64,000 nt of DNA. Origin: Streptomyces sp. SM11. GTDB lineage: Bacteria; Actinomycetota; Actinomycetes; Streptomycetales; Streptomycetaceae. Made by a program: the position numbers and the translations under genes. The notes below the pieces were generated by a model. The model worked only from the letters and a program-made list of their open reading frames with translations, had not been told where the DNA came from and ran no database searches. Of this stretch, positions 53,259-63,106 are shown piece by piece (the stretch's first letter is position 1; each line of letters opens with the position of its first letter). Location: the NCBI RefSeq assembly GCF_002910905.1, contig NZ_NEUE01000118.1, positions 1-64,000 on the forward strand, in the 5' to 3' direction.

Positions 53259-53339
53259 GACGTACTGAAGGACGTACTGAGGGACGACGTACGGACCGGC
53301 GGTGTACCGACCGGCGACCTACCGACCGACGACCACGGA
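53259..53339. repeat. Short tandem repeats upstream of the LLM gene
   Basis: GACGTACTGA occurs at 53259-53268 and 53271-53280. Three 15-base units, ACCGGCGGTGTACCG, ACCGGCGACCTACCG and ACCGACGACCACGGA, follow at 53295-53339. They lie in the leader of the gene starting at 53350 and could be repeated regulator sites or simple slippage products. Confidence 0.6.
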
Positions 53340-53349
53340 GGTGTTCTCG

Positions 53350-54195
53350 ATGCGGATCGCCACAACGATCTTCCTCACCGACGAGACGGTGACCCCGGTC
53401 AGGCTCGCCCGCGAGCTGGAGCAGCGGGGGTTCGCCGGGCTGTATCTGCCCGAGCACACGCACATCCCGGTGAGCCGCCGTACGCCGTACCCGATGGGCG
53501 GTGAGCTGCCCCGCGAGTACGGCCGCACGCTGGACCCCTTCGTCGCCCTCGGCCAGGCCGCCGCCGTCACCGAACGCCTCACGCTGGGCACCGGCATCAC
53601 GCTGGTCGCCCAGCACGACCCGATCGGCCTGGCCAAGCAGGCGGCCACCCTGGACCACCTCTCCGGCGGCCGGTTCACCCTCGGCGTCGGCTACGGCTGG
53701 AACGTCGAGGAGGCGGCCGACCACGGAGTGGAGTGGTCGACGCGCCGGGACCTGGGGCGGGACAGGATGGCCCTGATGCGGGCCCTGTGGGCGGACGAGC
53801 CGACCGGATACGAGGGCGAGTTCGGCTCCGTACAGGCGAGCGAGGCGCACCCCAAGCCGGCCCGGCGGCCCCGCGGCCCGGTCAACGGCCCGCGCACCCT
53901 GATCGGCGGCGGGGCCGGCCCGAAACTGTTCGCGCACATCGCGGAGTACGCGGACGGCTGGCTGCCCATCGGCGGCGGGGGACTCACCGGGTCCCTGCCG
54001 AAACTGCGGGCGGCCTGGGAGGAGGCGGGGCGCGACCCGAAGGGCCTCCAGGTGGTGCCCTACGCCGTCCTGCCCAGCCCCGGGAAGCTCGCCCACTACG
54101 CGGAGCTGGGCATCGAGGAGGTCGTGCTCCAGCTGCCCCCGGCGGACGAAGCGGAGGTCCTGCGGACGCTGGACGCGTACGCCGCGTACCTCTGA
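53350..54195 (+). CDS. LLM-class F420-dependent oxidoreductase
   Basis: 281 residues from ATG 53350 with GGAGG 8 bases upstream; the longer open frame upstream consists of the repeats. Motifs: LYLPEHTHIPVSRRTPYP near 31-48, TLDHLSGGRFTLGVGYGWN near 99-117, and TLIGGGAGPKLFAHIAEYAD near 182-201. The fold and size fit F420-dependent enzymes. It stands alone. Substrate unknown. Confidence 0.87.
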   Translation: MRIATTIFLTDETVTPVRLARELEQRGFAGLYLPEHTHIPVSRRTPYPMGGELPREYGRTLDPFVALGQAAAVTERLTLGTGITLVAQHDPIGLAKQAATLDHLSGGRFTLGVGYGWNVEEAADHGVEWSTRRDLGRDRMALMRALWADEPTGYEGEFGSVQASEAHPKPARRPRGPVNGPRTLIGGGAGPKLFAHIAEYADGWLPIGGGGLTGSLPKLRAAWEEAGRDPKGLQVVPYAVLPSPGKLAHYAELGIEEVVLQLPPADEAEVLRTLDAYAAYL

Positions 54196-54363
54196 GGAGG
54201 GGTGCCCGGCCCCTGTGAGAAGGGTCGCCCGGACCCGCGCGCGGGCCCGCAGGTGCAACCGGGCACGTCCACAGGGCATCCTTACTCACCGGGATCGCAT
54301 TCGCGGGCCCGGTCGGCAGGCACATCGCCGCGCGGACCGGAGCCCGCCCGGGTGGGGAGTGGA

Positions 54364-55848
54364 ATGAACAGGCCGTTGCGGCACATAGCCATCTTCTGCG
54401 GGCTGCTGGTGCTGGCCCTGCTGCTGCGGGCGAACTGGCTCCAGCACGTCGACCGCCAGGAGCTGGCCCAGCACGAGAACAACGCCCGGGTGCGGTTCGA
54501 ACGGTTCTCCACCCCGCGCGGCGACATCATCGTCGGCGGCAAGGCGATCACCGGGTCGAAGGAGACCGAGAGCCGCGACTACGCGTTCCGCCGGACCTAC
54601 AAGGACGGTCCGATGTACGCGCCCGTCACCGGGTACGCCTCCCAGTCCCGGGGCACCTCGCTGCTGGAGCGGACCTACGACAGCGTCCTCAGCGGCCAGG
54701 ACGACCGCTTCGCCTTCCGGCACGCCAAGGACGTCCTGATGGGGGAGGACCGGCGCGGCGGCGACGTGATCACCACGATCGACGCCAAGGCGCAGAAGGC
54801 GGCCTACAAGGGTCTGACGGATCTGGGCGCCCGGGGCGCGGTGGTCGCCCTGGACCCGCGCACCGGCAAGGTGCTGTCCCTGGTCTCCACGCCCTCGTAC
54901 AACCCCGAGGTCTTCGCCGGGATCTCGTTCAAGGAGAGCGACCGCTTCACGGCGCTGGAGAAGAAGAAGGGCAAGCCGCTGGCCAACCGCCCGCTGCGCG
55001 AGACCTACCCGCCCGGCTCCACCTTCAAGATCCTCACGGCCGCGGCGGCGCTGGAGCACGGCGTGGTCACCGACGTGGACGCCCGGACGGACGCGGTCTC
55101 GCCCTACCCGCTGCCGCTCTCCACGAACAAGATCGGCAGCGAGGCGGGTGACGAGGTCTGCGACAAGGCGTCCATGAAGACCGCCATGCAGTACTCCTGC
55201 AACAACGTCTTCCTCGACGCGGCGTCCGAACTGGGCGAGGACCGGATGCGGGAGACGGCGGAGAAGTTCGGCTTCAACGAGGACGTCTACTCGGACGATT
55301 TCGGCGACATGCTCGCTACGAAGAGCCTCTACCCGCCGAAGCTCGACAAGCCCGGCACGGCCCTCACCGGCATGGGCCAGGGCAGCCTCACCAGCACCCC
55401 GATGCAGATGGCGATGGTCACGGCCGCCCTCGCCAACGACGGCAAGCTGATGCAGCCCTACATCGTCGACGAGCTGCGCGGCCCGGACCTCTCCACGCTG
55501 GAGAAGAACGAGCCGGCGGAGCTGAGCCAGGCCGTCTCGCCCGAGACGGCGAAGAAGGTCCAGGAGATGATGGAGCACACCGCGAAGGAGGGCAGCGCCC
55601 AGCGCGCCCTGATCGACGGTGTCACGGTCGGCGGCAAGACGGGCACCGCCCAGCGCGGCGTGGACGTCCGCGACGAGGTCCCGTACGGCTGGTTCGTCAG
55701 CTACGGCAAGAAGGACGACGGCCGCTCGGTCGCCGTCGCCGTGTTCATCGACCCGACGGACATGGACATCTCCCGCTCCGACATCTCCGGCGGCCGGCTC
55801 GGCGCCCCGATCGCGAAGAGCGTGATGCAGGCGGTGCTGGGCGACTGA
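54364..55848 (+). CDS. Penicillin-binding protein 2 family transpeptidase
   Basis: 494 residues from ATG 54364, with GGTGGGGAG upstream; the open frame beyond is not part of the protein. One N-terminal helix (HIAIFCGLLVLALLLRANWL) anchors it outside the membrane. The transpeptidase domain has the SxxK motif STFK at 219-222, SxN as SCN at 278-280 and KTGT at 425-428. It resembles PbpA, which crosslinks peptidoglycan, but is not next to the usual pknAB-ftsW genes, so it is an additional paralogue. Confidence 0.93.
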   Translation: MNRPLRHIAIFCGLLVLALLLRANWLQHVDRQELAQHENNARVRFERFSTPRGDIIVGGKAITGSKETESRDYAFRRTYKDGPMYAPVTGYASQSRGTSLLERTYDSVLSGQDDRFAFRHAKDVLMGEDRRGGDVITTIDAKAQKAAYKGLTDLGARGAVVALDPRTGKVLSLVSTPSYNPEVFAGISFKESDRFTALEKKKGKPLANRPLRETYPPGSTFKILTAAAALEHGVVTDVDARTDAVSPYPLPLSTNKIGSEAGDEVCDKASMKTAMQYSCNNVFLDAASELGEDRMRETAEKFGFNEDVYSDDFGDMLATKSLYPPKLDKPGTALTGMGQGSLTSTPMQMAMVTAALANDGKLMQPYIVDELRGPDLSTLEKNEPAELSQAVSPETAKKVQEMMEHTAKEGSAQRALIDGVTVGGKTGTAQRGVDVRDEVPYGWFVSYGKKDDGRSVAVAVFIDPTDMDISRSDISGGRLGAPIAKSVMQAVLGD

Positions 55849-56193
55849 GGGAACCCCGGGGGCGTCCGGACCGGGGAGCGGCGCGGCGGCTTTCGCCTTG
55901 GGGCTGACTCTGTCGGCAGGTGCCGGTCAGGTTCCCAGCGCTCGCCAGGACTGGACGTACATGTCCCGGTGGGAGGTGATCGCGGCGTTGGGTACGGCCG
56001 CGAGTATGCCGGGCGGCAGGGCCTACGCCTGGGTGGGGGAGGTGCCGCTGAAGCAGCGCCTGTCACTTGGCCCTGGGCGGCGCTGCGGGCGGCGGATGGT
56101 CGGCGATCTGCTGCTCGGTCCCGCCAGGCGCTCGAAGACGACCTCCGTACCCGGGGCGGTTCAGTTCACCGGCGAACTGCCTGCGGAAGCCGC
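55849..56193. other. Intergenic stretch with no gene seen
   Basis: About 345 bases. A plus-strand frame from 55898 (GLTLSAGAGQVPSARQDWTY) has no ribosome site and no recognisable domain. I could support no feature here. Confidence 0.35.
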
Positions 56194-56727
56194 TCAGCGC
56201 CGCTGGCGCAGAACCCGGTAGCCGTTCCAGACCAGCATGCAGAACGGGACGCCGCCGAGAAGAACGGCGGAGAGCGCGATCATCACGTTCTGGAAGCGCA
56301 CACCGCCGGCGTCGGAGGAGTCGGCTTCGCCGACGACCCGCCCGTCCCGCACGAGATTGCAGGTCGATCCGGACGAAGGATCACAGCTCGGATCAATGTC
56401 GGAGAACAGAGTCAGCCCGAAGTAGGCCACCGCTGCCGACACGACCACGCCCACCGACCAGGCGAAGACGAGCGACACCTGCCGCAGTCTCCGCCGACCA
56501 CTCAACATGGGGCCGAGTACCCGTACAGCCTGCTGGACGACAACCAGGGCGGGAAGAACGAGCAGGGGGCGCCAGTCCATGAACGCCAGCGCTGCCGGAG
56601 CCCCGAGGAGTGCGGCGACCAGACCGGCACAACCCAGATCTTCCTTGAACTTCTGGGTCCTCGTCCTGGTGCCCGGGGGCTCGTCCCGACTGCCGTGACC
56701 GGCAGCTCCGTTCCTGAACTCTCCCAT
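56194..56727 (-). CDS. Membrane protein of unknown function
   Basis: 177 residues from ATG 56727, preceded by GAGGTGGGGG. Four hydrophobic stretches: near 28-42, 48-66 (WRPLLVLPALVVVQQAVRV), 80-102 (LVFAWSVGVVVSAAVAYFGL) and 145-165 (NVMIALSAVLLGGVPFCMLV). An extracytoplasmic loop with two cysteines (CDPSSGSTC) lies near 112-120. No known family. Confidence 0.65.
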   Translation of the reverse strand: MGEFRNGAAGHGSRDEPPGTRTRTQKFKEDLGCAGLVAALLGAPAALAFMDWRPLLVLPALVVVQQAVRVLGPMLSGRRRLRQVSLVFAWSVGVVVSAAVAYFGLTLFSDIDPSCDPSSGSTCNLVRDGRVVGEADSSDAGGVRFQNVMIALSAVLLGGVPFCMLVWNGYRVLRQRR

Positions 56728-56738
56728 ACGCCCCCACC

Positions 56739-57032
56739 TCATCGGTGTTCCGCGTTCCCGCCCTTCGACTCTAGGGGGGCTGCGGGCGAGCCGAAAGACG
56801 GGCCTTGGTCCAAGGCCGGGTAGTCGACGTTCTCGGAGGGGTCACGCAAGTGGGACTGAGCACCATGGTGTTGCGCGTAGAGGCCGGGGCCTGGCTTGTG
56901 GAAGAGGCCGCTGGCGGCCCGGCGGTTCAGGTGTCCGTAGATGGTCTCCAGGGTGATATCGCCGAAGTGGGCAGCGATTTCGCGGCGAACCAGCGGCGGG
57001 AATGGGTCTTCGAGGCCGCTGAGAGCCTGTTC
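56739..57032 (-). pseudogene. Unidentified protein fragment
   Basis: Minus-strand frame of 97 codons closed on its 5' side by a TGA at 57033-57035. The central sequence looks like real protein with a winged-helix feel: LVRREIAAHFGDITLETIYG, HLNRRAASGLFHKPGPGLYA. No start codon or ribosome site. It ends 12 bases before the membrane protein start on the same strand. Probably the tail of a decayed gene. The rest of the 420-base gap up to 57148 shows nothing more. Confidence 0.38.
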
Positions 57033-57148
57033 TCAACCCAGGGTTGTGGCGGAGGTCGTCGTCGCGATGGAATCACTGCATCAGTTGGCGACTGACGTGC
57101 TGCGGGGGCTCGTGAGTGCTCGTGCCGTTCACTGGTGAAGGGGCTCAC

Positions 57149-57808
57149 ATGCTGGACCCGCATTGGGTGTTCGTCAGCGCGGTGCTTGGCCTGGTGGGGA
57201 GTGCCCGGTATGCCTTCGCGACAGTGAGGGGAACGGCGCGTCCGAATATGGTGACGTGGTCGCTGTGGGCCGCTGTGCCTCTGATCGGATTCTTCGCGCA
57301 GCTCGATGCCGGAGTCGGCTTGCCGGCCGTGCAGACGCTGGCGGCGGGTGCCGGGCCGTTCGTGGTCGTAGCGTGTGGACTGCTGTCCAGGCACAACTTG
57401 GTACGGCTCGGTACCTTCGACAAGGTCTGCGCGGTTGTTGCGGCCACCGCGCTCGTTGTGTGGCTGGTGCTGGACCAAGCCCCGCTCGCGGTGGTGTGCG
57501 CTGTTGTAGCTGACGCTGCCGCGGCCTTGCCGACGCTCGTGAAAGCCTGGCGCGATCCGTATTCGGAGAATCTACCGTTCTATGTGCTGGTCGGTGTCGG
57601 TGCTGCGGTGACGCTCATGACGATCACTTCGTGGGCGCCGGAGTCCTGGGTGTTCGCGGCCTATGTGTTCTCCATGTGCGCTGTGCTTGGCGGAACGGTG
57701 TACACCCGGAGGCGGCTTCTCAAGCAGCCAGGGCCCGGTCCAGAAGAGCTGCCCGCTCAGCGGCGGGACGGGATGAACCGCTCCGGGTTCGGTGGAGAGC
57801 TCAGTTGA
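57149..57808 (+). CDS. Polytopic membrane protein of unknown function
   Basis: 219 residues from ATG 57149 with GAAGGGG upstream. Six or seven helices, beginning WVFVSAVLGLVGSARYAFAT, then NMVTWSLWAAVPLIGFFAQL and WLVLDQAPLAVVCAVVADAA. A paired PN-x-V-TW and P-T-L-V-K-AW pattern in two halves recalls PQ-loop/SWEET-like inverted repeats. Codon usage is less G/C-biased at third positions (many GTT, GCT, TTG) than neighbours, suggesting acquisition by transfer. Confidence 0.65.
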   Translation: MLDPHWVFVSAVLGLVGSARYAFATVRGTARPNMVTWSLWAAVPLIGFFAQLDAGVGLPAVQTLAAGAGPFVVVACGLLSRHNLVRLGTFDKVCAVVAATALVVWLVLDQAPLAVVCAVVADAAAALPTLVKAWRDPYSENLPFYVLVGVGAAVTLMTITSWAPESWVFAAYVFSMCAVLGGTVYTRRRLLKQPGPGPEELPAQRRDGMNRSGFGGELS

Positions 57809-58036
57809 TGGTTATGACCTGGGGCTTTGTGAGTCTCACCGGGCAGGCGTCGGTGGCAGTACCGGTCGACCCACTCGGCGGTGGCCAGCTCGGCGCGTCT
57901 CGCGGGAGCCGATGCAGAACTTGTCGGTGACCGCCTGCAGAGCGGCCGGCTCGTTCGGGTGGTCGTCAAGCACCTCGGCGACCACGCGCACCACGCGACG
58001 GCGGAGCTCAAGCGGGTGACGGGAAGGTCGTGCCAT
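57800..58036 (-). pseudogene. IS3-family transposase remnant, OrfA start joined to OrfB end
   Basis: The minus strand from ATG 58036 reads MARPSRHPLELRRRVVRVVA and LQAVTDKFCIGSRETRR, the start of an IS3-type OrfA. In another frame it goes directly into ELATAEWVDRYCHRRLPGET, the end of OrfB. All catalytic DDE sequence between is deleted. A dead relic. Confidence 0.72.
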
Positions 58037-58081
58037 GACCCGGTCTTCTCCTGGAACCGAGTCTCTATCCGATCCTCCTGC

Positions 58082-58500
58082 CCCGCCCTCGCGCTCGCTG
58101 TGGTTCAGGCGACACTGATCTTCACCATCACCATCACCCTGATCGCTGTGCCGCTGCGACATCGGACGCGAGTTCGGCCTCGGCCCGGCGGACCCGGTGC
58201 TGGTCAACGCCGCGTACGGGCTGCGTTTCAGCGGACTGCTCCTGCCCGCCGGCACTTCCCTCATCTTCTCCGGAGCGGCCGTCCTGTCCACGGCGGAGGT
58301 ACCCCCGTACAGGACCGGCCTGGCAGGCGGCGCCATGAACACCGCCATGGGACTCGGCCCCACCGTCGGCCTTGCTGCACTTATGTCCGTCGCCGCAGCA
58401 CAAACCGACACGGTCACCGGCTACGCCTGGGCCTTCTCCACCGCCGCCAGCCGTCTACCTGGCCGCCGCACTCGCCGCACTCGTGCTGGACCGCCGCAGC
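58082..58500 (+). pseudogene. MFS transporter, internally deleted and frameshifted
   Basis: First helix VVQATLIFTITITLIAVPLR (about 58098-58157) is followed after a frame change by REFGLGPADPVLVNAAYGLR, the region into helix 2, which then jumps to late helices GTSLIFSGAAVLSTAEVPPY and GGAMNTAMGLGPTVGLAALM. A second frame change near 58445 gives AVYLAAALAALVLDRR, the last helix. This is a DHA2-type drug transporter reduced to its ends. Confidence 0.65.
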
Positions 58501-58962
58501 ACCCTCACCACGACATGCGATCCTTCATGGCTGACCGTTCGCAGGTTCAGCCGCAGACCGTCTTCCCGGAGGAGTCGACGCGTGTGACCGCGCCCCGCTC
58601 GAACTCCTCGGTGTACGGATTCGCGCACTTGCTCCCCACCTGGTGCTACTTCCTCTGGAACCTCAGGTCCCAGTCTCAAGGCGTCCACGATCAGGGGGAA
58701 GCTTCCCAGGTCGCTCTCCCCGTCCCGGGCACAGGCCGGTTCTGCTCGGCCGGAGGCCGGAACTCCACGGCAAACGCGGTTGCCGTACCAGGGGGTGTCT
58801 GACCATTCCCGTCTGCCGCGCGACGCCACGCACGCACTCTCGCCGCACCGACCCCGGACCCGAGTACCTCCCGTACGAGGGCCTGGGGCCGGCACGCCGA
58901 GAGCACGCACCTGACGCCGCGCGGCCGCCCTGCGGGCGACGACGGGAAGGCTCAGACGCCCC
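58501..58962. other. Intergenic stretch after the MFS remnant
   Basis: About 460 bases without a supported gene. Open frames here (for example 58197-58802 past the MFS part) are composite and lack domains. Probably more eroded sequence. Confidence 0.4.
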
Positions 58963-59664
58963 CTAGCGCACCGCCCGCAGTGCCCTCGGCCGCGCCGCCC
59001 GAGGCTCCTCGCCCCCGGCCGGATCCGCAGGGAGGGCCAGCCCCACCAGCTCCGTCAGCGCGTCGACGCGGAAGTCCGCCCTCTCCACCACGTCCGGATG
59101 GTCCGCCCACCAGTGCCCGTACGGCCCCCGTCGCAGATGCGCCGTTCGCATCCCCGCCGCCGCGGCCGGGAACAGGTCGTCGGCCGGGTGGTCGCCGACG
59201 TACAGCGTCGTTTCCGGGGCCGTGCCCGCCACCTCGGCCACCCGCGCGAAGAACTCCGGGTCCGGCTTCCGGGCGCCCCACTCGTCCGAGGTGACCACCA
59301 GGTCGGCGGGCAGATCCAGCGCCCGCAGCAGCTCCCCGGCCCGGACCGTGCCGTTCCCCGCCACCACGACCCGGATGCCCGCGGCCCGCAGCTCGCCCAG
59401 CGCGGGCCGGACGTCCTGGTAGAGGTCCGACTCGTCGAGGTGTTCTCCGCGGCCGGCGGCGGCCCGCGCGCGATACGCCTCCTCGACGTCCATGTCGGGC
59501 CGCAGGATCCGCAGCGCGTCCGTGGCCTCGCGGCCCTGGGCGACGGCCGCGCCCACCAGCGCACTGAGCGTGTGCGGCGGTACGCCGAGCCAGTTGGCCC
59601 AGGACGCCCAGTGCCGGTCGTCGCGTACGAGGGTTTCGCCGATGTCGAGGACGATCGTTTCCAT
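58963..59664 (-). CDS. HAD-family hydrolase
   Basis: 233 residues from ATG 59664 (GTG 59667 adds one codon). Motif I is IVLDIGETLV with nucleophile Asp 7 or so, in the DxGxT variant where the second Asp is not conserved. Motif II VVVAGNGT, lysine motif SDEWGARKPDPEFF near 126-139 and motif IV YVGDHPADDLFPAAAAGM near 154-171 are clear. Likely a small-molecule phosphatase. It is divergent from fbiC. Confidence 0.87.
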   Translation of the reverse strand: METIVLDIGETLVRDDRHWASWANWLGVPPHTLSALVGAAVAQGREATDALRILRPDMDVEEAYRARAAAGRGEHLDESDLYQDVRPALGELRAAGIRVVVAGNGTVRAGELLRALDLPADLVVTSDEWGARKPDPEFFARVAEVAGTAPETTLYVGDHPADDLFPAAAAGMRTAHLRRGPYGHWWADHPDVVERADFRVDALTELVGLALPADPAGGEEPRAARPRALRAVR

Positions 59665-59813
59665 CACCGTTCCGACACTAAGCGTGAGGGCACCGTCGGC
59701 GGGCTCTCATCCGGGTGAGTCGGCCCGCACGAGTGACACGAGCACGCCGCGACCGGCGAATCCGGGACCGAGGCCCTGGTCCGGCGCGCGGGCCTCGCTC
59801 GTATGCTCGGTTC

Positions 59814-62396
59814 ATGACCGATCCTCAGAGCGGACGCCCCACCTCCAACGCGATGCGGCGCGCGCTCAAACGTGCCCGTGACGGTGTCGCCCTCGACGTG
59901 AACGAGGCCGCCGTCCTGCTCCAGGCGCGCGGCGACGATCTGACGGATCTCGCGGCGTCGGCCGCCCGCGTCCGGGACGCGGGCCTGGCGGCGGCGGGCC
60001 GGCCGGGCGTGATCACGTACTCGCGCAAGGTCTTCATCCCGCTCACCCGCCTCTGCCGTGACAAGTGCCACTACTGCACCTTCGTCACCGTCCCCGGCAA
60101 GCTCCGCCGGGCCGGTCACGGCATGTTCCTCTCGCCCGACGAGGTGCTGGCCATCGCCCGCGAGGGTGCGGCGATGGGCTGCAAGGAAGCGCTGTTCACG
60201 CTGGGGGACCGCCCCGAGGACCGGTGGCCCGAGGCGCGGGAGTGGCTGGAGGCGGAGGGGTACGACGACACGCTCGCGTACGTACGCGCCATGGCGATCC
60301 GGGTCCTGGAGGAGACCGGCCTGCTGCCCCACCTCAACCCGGGTGTGATGACCTGGACCGACCTCCAGCGGCTGAAGCCCGTCGCGCCCTCCATGGGGAT
60401 GATGCTGGAGACGACGGCGACCCGCCTGTGGTCCGAGCCGGGTGGCCCGCACCACGGCTCCCCGGACAAGGAGCCGGCCGTACGGCTGCGCGTCCTCGAA
60501 GACGCGGGCCGCTCCAACGTCCCCTTCACCACGGGCATCCTGATCGGGATCGGCGAGTCGTACGAGGAGCGCGCCGACTCCCTCTTCGAGCTGCGGAAGA
60601 CGGCCCGCGCCTACCACGGCATCCAGGAAGTCATCGTGCAGAACTTCCGCGCCAAGCCGGACACGGCGATGCGCGGGATGCCCGACGCCGAGCTGGAGGA
60701 GCTGGCCGCCGCCATCGCGGTCGCCCGCCACATCCTCGGCCCGTCCGCCCGGATCCAGGCCCCGCCGAACCTGGTGGACGCCGAGTACGCGCTCCTCATC
60801 GGCGCGGGCATCGACGACTGGGGCGGGGTCTCGCCGCTCACGCCCGACCACGTCAACCCCGAGCGCCCCTGGCCTCACATCGACGAACTGGCGGAGCGGA
60901 CAGCCGAGTCGGGCTTCACGCTCCGCGAACGCCTCACCATCTACCCGGAGTTCATCCAGCGCGGCGAGCCGTGGCTCGACCCCCGCCTCCTCCCGCACGT
61001 CCGCGCGCTGGCCGACCCGGAGACGGGCCTCGCCCGCGAGGAGGCGATCCCCGCCGGCCTGCCCTGGCAGGAGCCGGACGAGGGCTTCACCTCCTCCGGC
61101 CGCACCGACCTCCACACCACCATCGACACCGAGGGCCGCACCGGCGACCGCCGTAACGACTTCGACGAGGTGTACGGGGACTGGGAGGCGCTCCGCGAGG
61201 CGGCGGCCCCCGGCATGGTCCCGTCCCGTATCGACGCCGACGTACGCCAGGCCCTGAGCCAGGCCGCCGACGACCCGACGAAGCTCACCGACGACCAGGC
61301 CCTCGCCCTGCTCCACGCGGACGGCCCGGCGCTGGACGAACTGTGCCGGATCGCGGACGCGCTGCGCCGGGACGTGGTCGGCGACGACGTCACGTACATC
61401 GTCACGCGGAACATCAACTTCACCAACGTCTGCTACACCGGCTGCCGCTTCTGCGCCTTCGCCCAGCGCCGCACCGACGCCGACGCCTACACCCTCTCCC
61501 TGGACCAGGTCGCGGACCGGGCGGCGCAGGCGTGGGACGTCGGCGCGGTCGAGGTCTGCATGCAGGGCGGCATCCACCCGGACCTGCCGGGCACGGCGTA
61601 CTTCGACATCGCGCGGGCGGTGAAGGAGCGCGTCCCCGGCATGCACGTCCACGCCTTCTCGCCCATGGAGGTCGTCAACGGCGCGACCCGTACGGGGATG
61701 TCGATCCGCGACTGGCTGGCCGCCGCCAAGGAGGCCGGGCTGGACTCGATCCCCGGCACGGCGGCGGAGATCCTGGACGACGAGGTCCGCTGGGTCCTCA
61801 CCAAGGGCAAACTGCCCACGGCCACCTGGCTGGAGGTCATCAGGACGGCGCACGAGGTGGGCCTGCGCTCGTCCTCGACGATGATGTACGGGCATGTCGA
61901 CCAGCCCCGCCACTGGCTCGGCCACTTCCGCACGCTCTCCCGACTCCAGCAGGAGACCGGCGGGTTGACGGAGTTCGTCACCCTCCCCTTCATCCACACC
62001 AACGCCCCGGTCTACCTGGCCGGCATCGCCCGCCCCGGCCCGACGGACCGCGACAACAGGGCCGTCACCGCCATGGCGAGGCTGCTGCTCCACCCGCACA
62101 TCACCAACATCCAGACGAGCTGGGTGAAGCTCGGCACGGAGGGCGCGGCGGAGATGCTCCGCTCGGGCGCGAACGACCTGGGCGGCACCCTGATGGAGGA
62201 GACCATCTCCCGGATGGCGGGGTCGGGTTACGGCTCGTACCGCTCCATCCAGGGCCTGGAGGCCATCGCCGAACTCGCGGGCCGCCCGTCCCGCCCCCGC
62301 ACGACGCTGTACGGGGAGGTCCCGGCCGAACGCGTCGCGGCGGCCACGGCCTCGGACGGCCACCTGCCGGAACTGCTGCCGGTGCTGCCCGGCTGA
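59814..62396 (+). CDS. fbiC: FO synthase FbiC (CofG/CofH fusion, radical SAM)
   Basis: 860 residues. Makes the deazaflavin core (7,8-didemethyl-8-hydroxy-5-deazariboflavin) of coenzyme F420 from tyrosine and a riboflavin precursor. Two radical-SAM halves are fused: CofG with CRDKCHYC (Cys 81, 85, 88) and CofH with CYTGCRFC (Cys 540, 544, 547). Further motifs are [19 protein letters not shown] and [22 protein letters not shown] 59814 gives the usual N-terminus. F420 made here would serve the LLM-class enzymes elsewhere in the window. Confidence 0.96.
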   Translation: MTDPQSGRPTSNAMRRALKRARDGVALDVNEAAVLLQARGDDLTDLAASAARVRDAGLAAAGRPGVITYSRKVFIPLTRLCRDKCHYCTFVTVPGKLRRAGHGMFLSPDEVLAIAREGAAMGCKEALFTLGDRPEDRWPEAREWLEAEGYDDTLAYVRAMAIRVLEETGLLPHLNPGVMTWTDLQRLKPVAPSMGMMLETTATRLWSEPGGPHHGSPDKEPAVRLRVLEDAGRSNVPFTTGILIGIGESYEERADSLFELRKTARAYHGIQEVIVQNFRAKPDTAMRGMPDAELEELAAAIAVARHILGPSARIQAPPNLVDAEYALLIGAGIDDWGGVSPLTPDHVNPERPWPHIDELAERTAESGFTLRERLTIYPEFIQRGEPWLDPRLLPHVRALADPETGLAREEAIPAGLPWQEPDEGFTSSGRTDLHTTIDTEGRTGDRRNDFDEVYGDWEALREAAAPGMVPSRIDADVRQALSQAADDPTKLTDDQALALLHADGPALDELCRIADALRRDVVGDDVTYIVTRNINFTNVCYTGCRFCAFAQRRTDADAYTLSLDQVADRAAQAWDVGAVEVCMQGGIHPDLPGTAYFDIARAVKERVPGMHVHAFSPMEVVNGATRTGMSIRDWLAAAKEAGLDSIPGTAAEILDDEVRWVLTKGKLPTATWLEVIRTAHEVGLRSSSTMMYGHVDQPRHWLGHFRTLSRLQQETGGLTEFVTLPFIHTNAPVYLAGIARPGPTDRDNRAVTAMARLLLHPHITNIQTSWVKLGTEGAAEMLRSGANDLGGTLMEETISRMAGSGYGSYRSIQGLEAIAELAGRPSRPRTTLYGEVPAERVAAATASDGHLPELLPVLPG

Positions 62397-62556
62397 GGGA
62401 GGGGGCGGGGGAGGGGTGCGGGGCGGGTGGTGCAGGCGCCCGACGAGGGGGCGAAGCGGCCGGTGGCGAGCTTCCTGGCACACAAGCCGGCGACTTCCGG
62501 CCTCCTCCAGGGCTGACGGGGGCTGGCGGGCGACGGAGCCGACAGGGCTGACGGGG

Positions 62557-63018
62557 CTAACGGAGCGGGATGTCGGCCCCGAGTTCGTCGGCGGGCCGAG
62601 GGCCGTGGACGCGTCGGTCGGCCTCGGCGATGGCGACATCGTTGATGCTCGCCTCGCGCCGCCGCATCAGGCCGCGCTCGTCGAACTCCCACAGCTCGTT
62701 GCCGTAACTGCGCCACCACTGGTCTTCCGCGTCGCGCCATTCGTACTGGAAACGGACGGCGATGCGGTCCCCGTCGAATGCCCACAGGCTCTTGCGCAGC
62801 GCGTAGTCCCGTTCGCGCTCCCACTTGCGGGCCAGAAAGGCGACGATCTCCTCGCGGCCGTGGACGAACACGTCCCGGTTCCGCCAGACGGAGTCCGGCG
62901 TGTAGGCGAGGGCCACCCGCCGGGGATCACGGGTGTTCCACGCGTCCTCCGCTGCCTGGACCTTCTGCCGGGCCGTCTCCCGGGTGAACGGCGGGTGGGG
63001 CGGGCGGTCTTCCTGCAC
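62557..63018 (-). CDS. Nuclear transport factor 2-like protein (DUF1348 type)
   Basis: 153 residues from GTG 63018, with GAGGAGG 6 bases upstream. SnoaL/NTF2-like cone fold: [20 protein letters not shown] near 22-41, [20 protein letters not shown] near 43-62, and [20 protein letters not shown] near 90-109. Function unknown; this family occurs as stress or catabolic accessory proteins. Divergent from the TetR gene and probably repressed by it. Confidence 0.85.
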   Translation of the reverse strand: MQEDRPPHPPFTRETARQKVQAAEDAWNTRDPRRVALAYTPDSVWRNRDVFVHGREEIVAFLARKWERERDYALRKSLWAFDGDRIAVRFQYEWRDAEDQWWRSYGNELWEFDERGLMRRREASINDVAIAEADRRVHGPRPADELGADIPLR

Positions 63019-63035
63019 GGTGGCCTCCTCGTGTT

Positions 63036-63051
63036 GAGAACGAGCGTTCTC
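63036..63051. promoter_or_regulatory. TetR operator, copy 1
   Basis: Perfect palindrome GAGAACG-AG-CGTTCTC, 17 bases before the NTF2-like gene start. Confidence 0.8.
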
Positions 63052-63072
63052 CGTCTGGGAGGGTCTAAGGTA

Positions 63073-63088
63073 GGGAACGATCGTTCTC
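63073..63088. promoter_or_regulatory. TetR operator, copy 2
   Basis: GGGAACGATCGTTCTC, matching copy 1 except at one outer position and the centre; its core GAACGATCGTTC is palindromic. It lies 18 bases before the TetR start. Confidence 0.8.
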
Positions 63089-63106
63089 AACGTCAAGGAG
63101 CCCCCG

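Noticed and set aside
58963..59664. HAD protein as an inactive enzyme because motif I lacks the second Asp
   Set aside because: The DxGxT form of motif I is common in active or presumed active actinobacterial HAD proteins, so no loss of function can be inferred.
59664..62639. 991-codon minus-strand open frame
   Set aside because: Completely antisense to fbiC, with no recognisable motif and an Arg/Gly/Val-rich composition typical of shadows.
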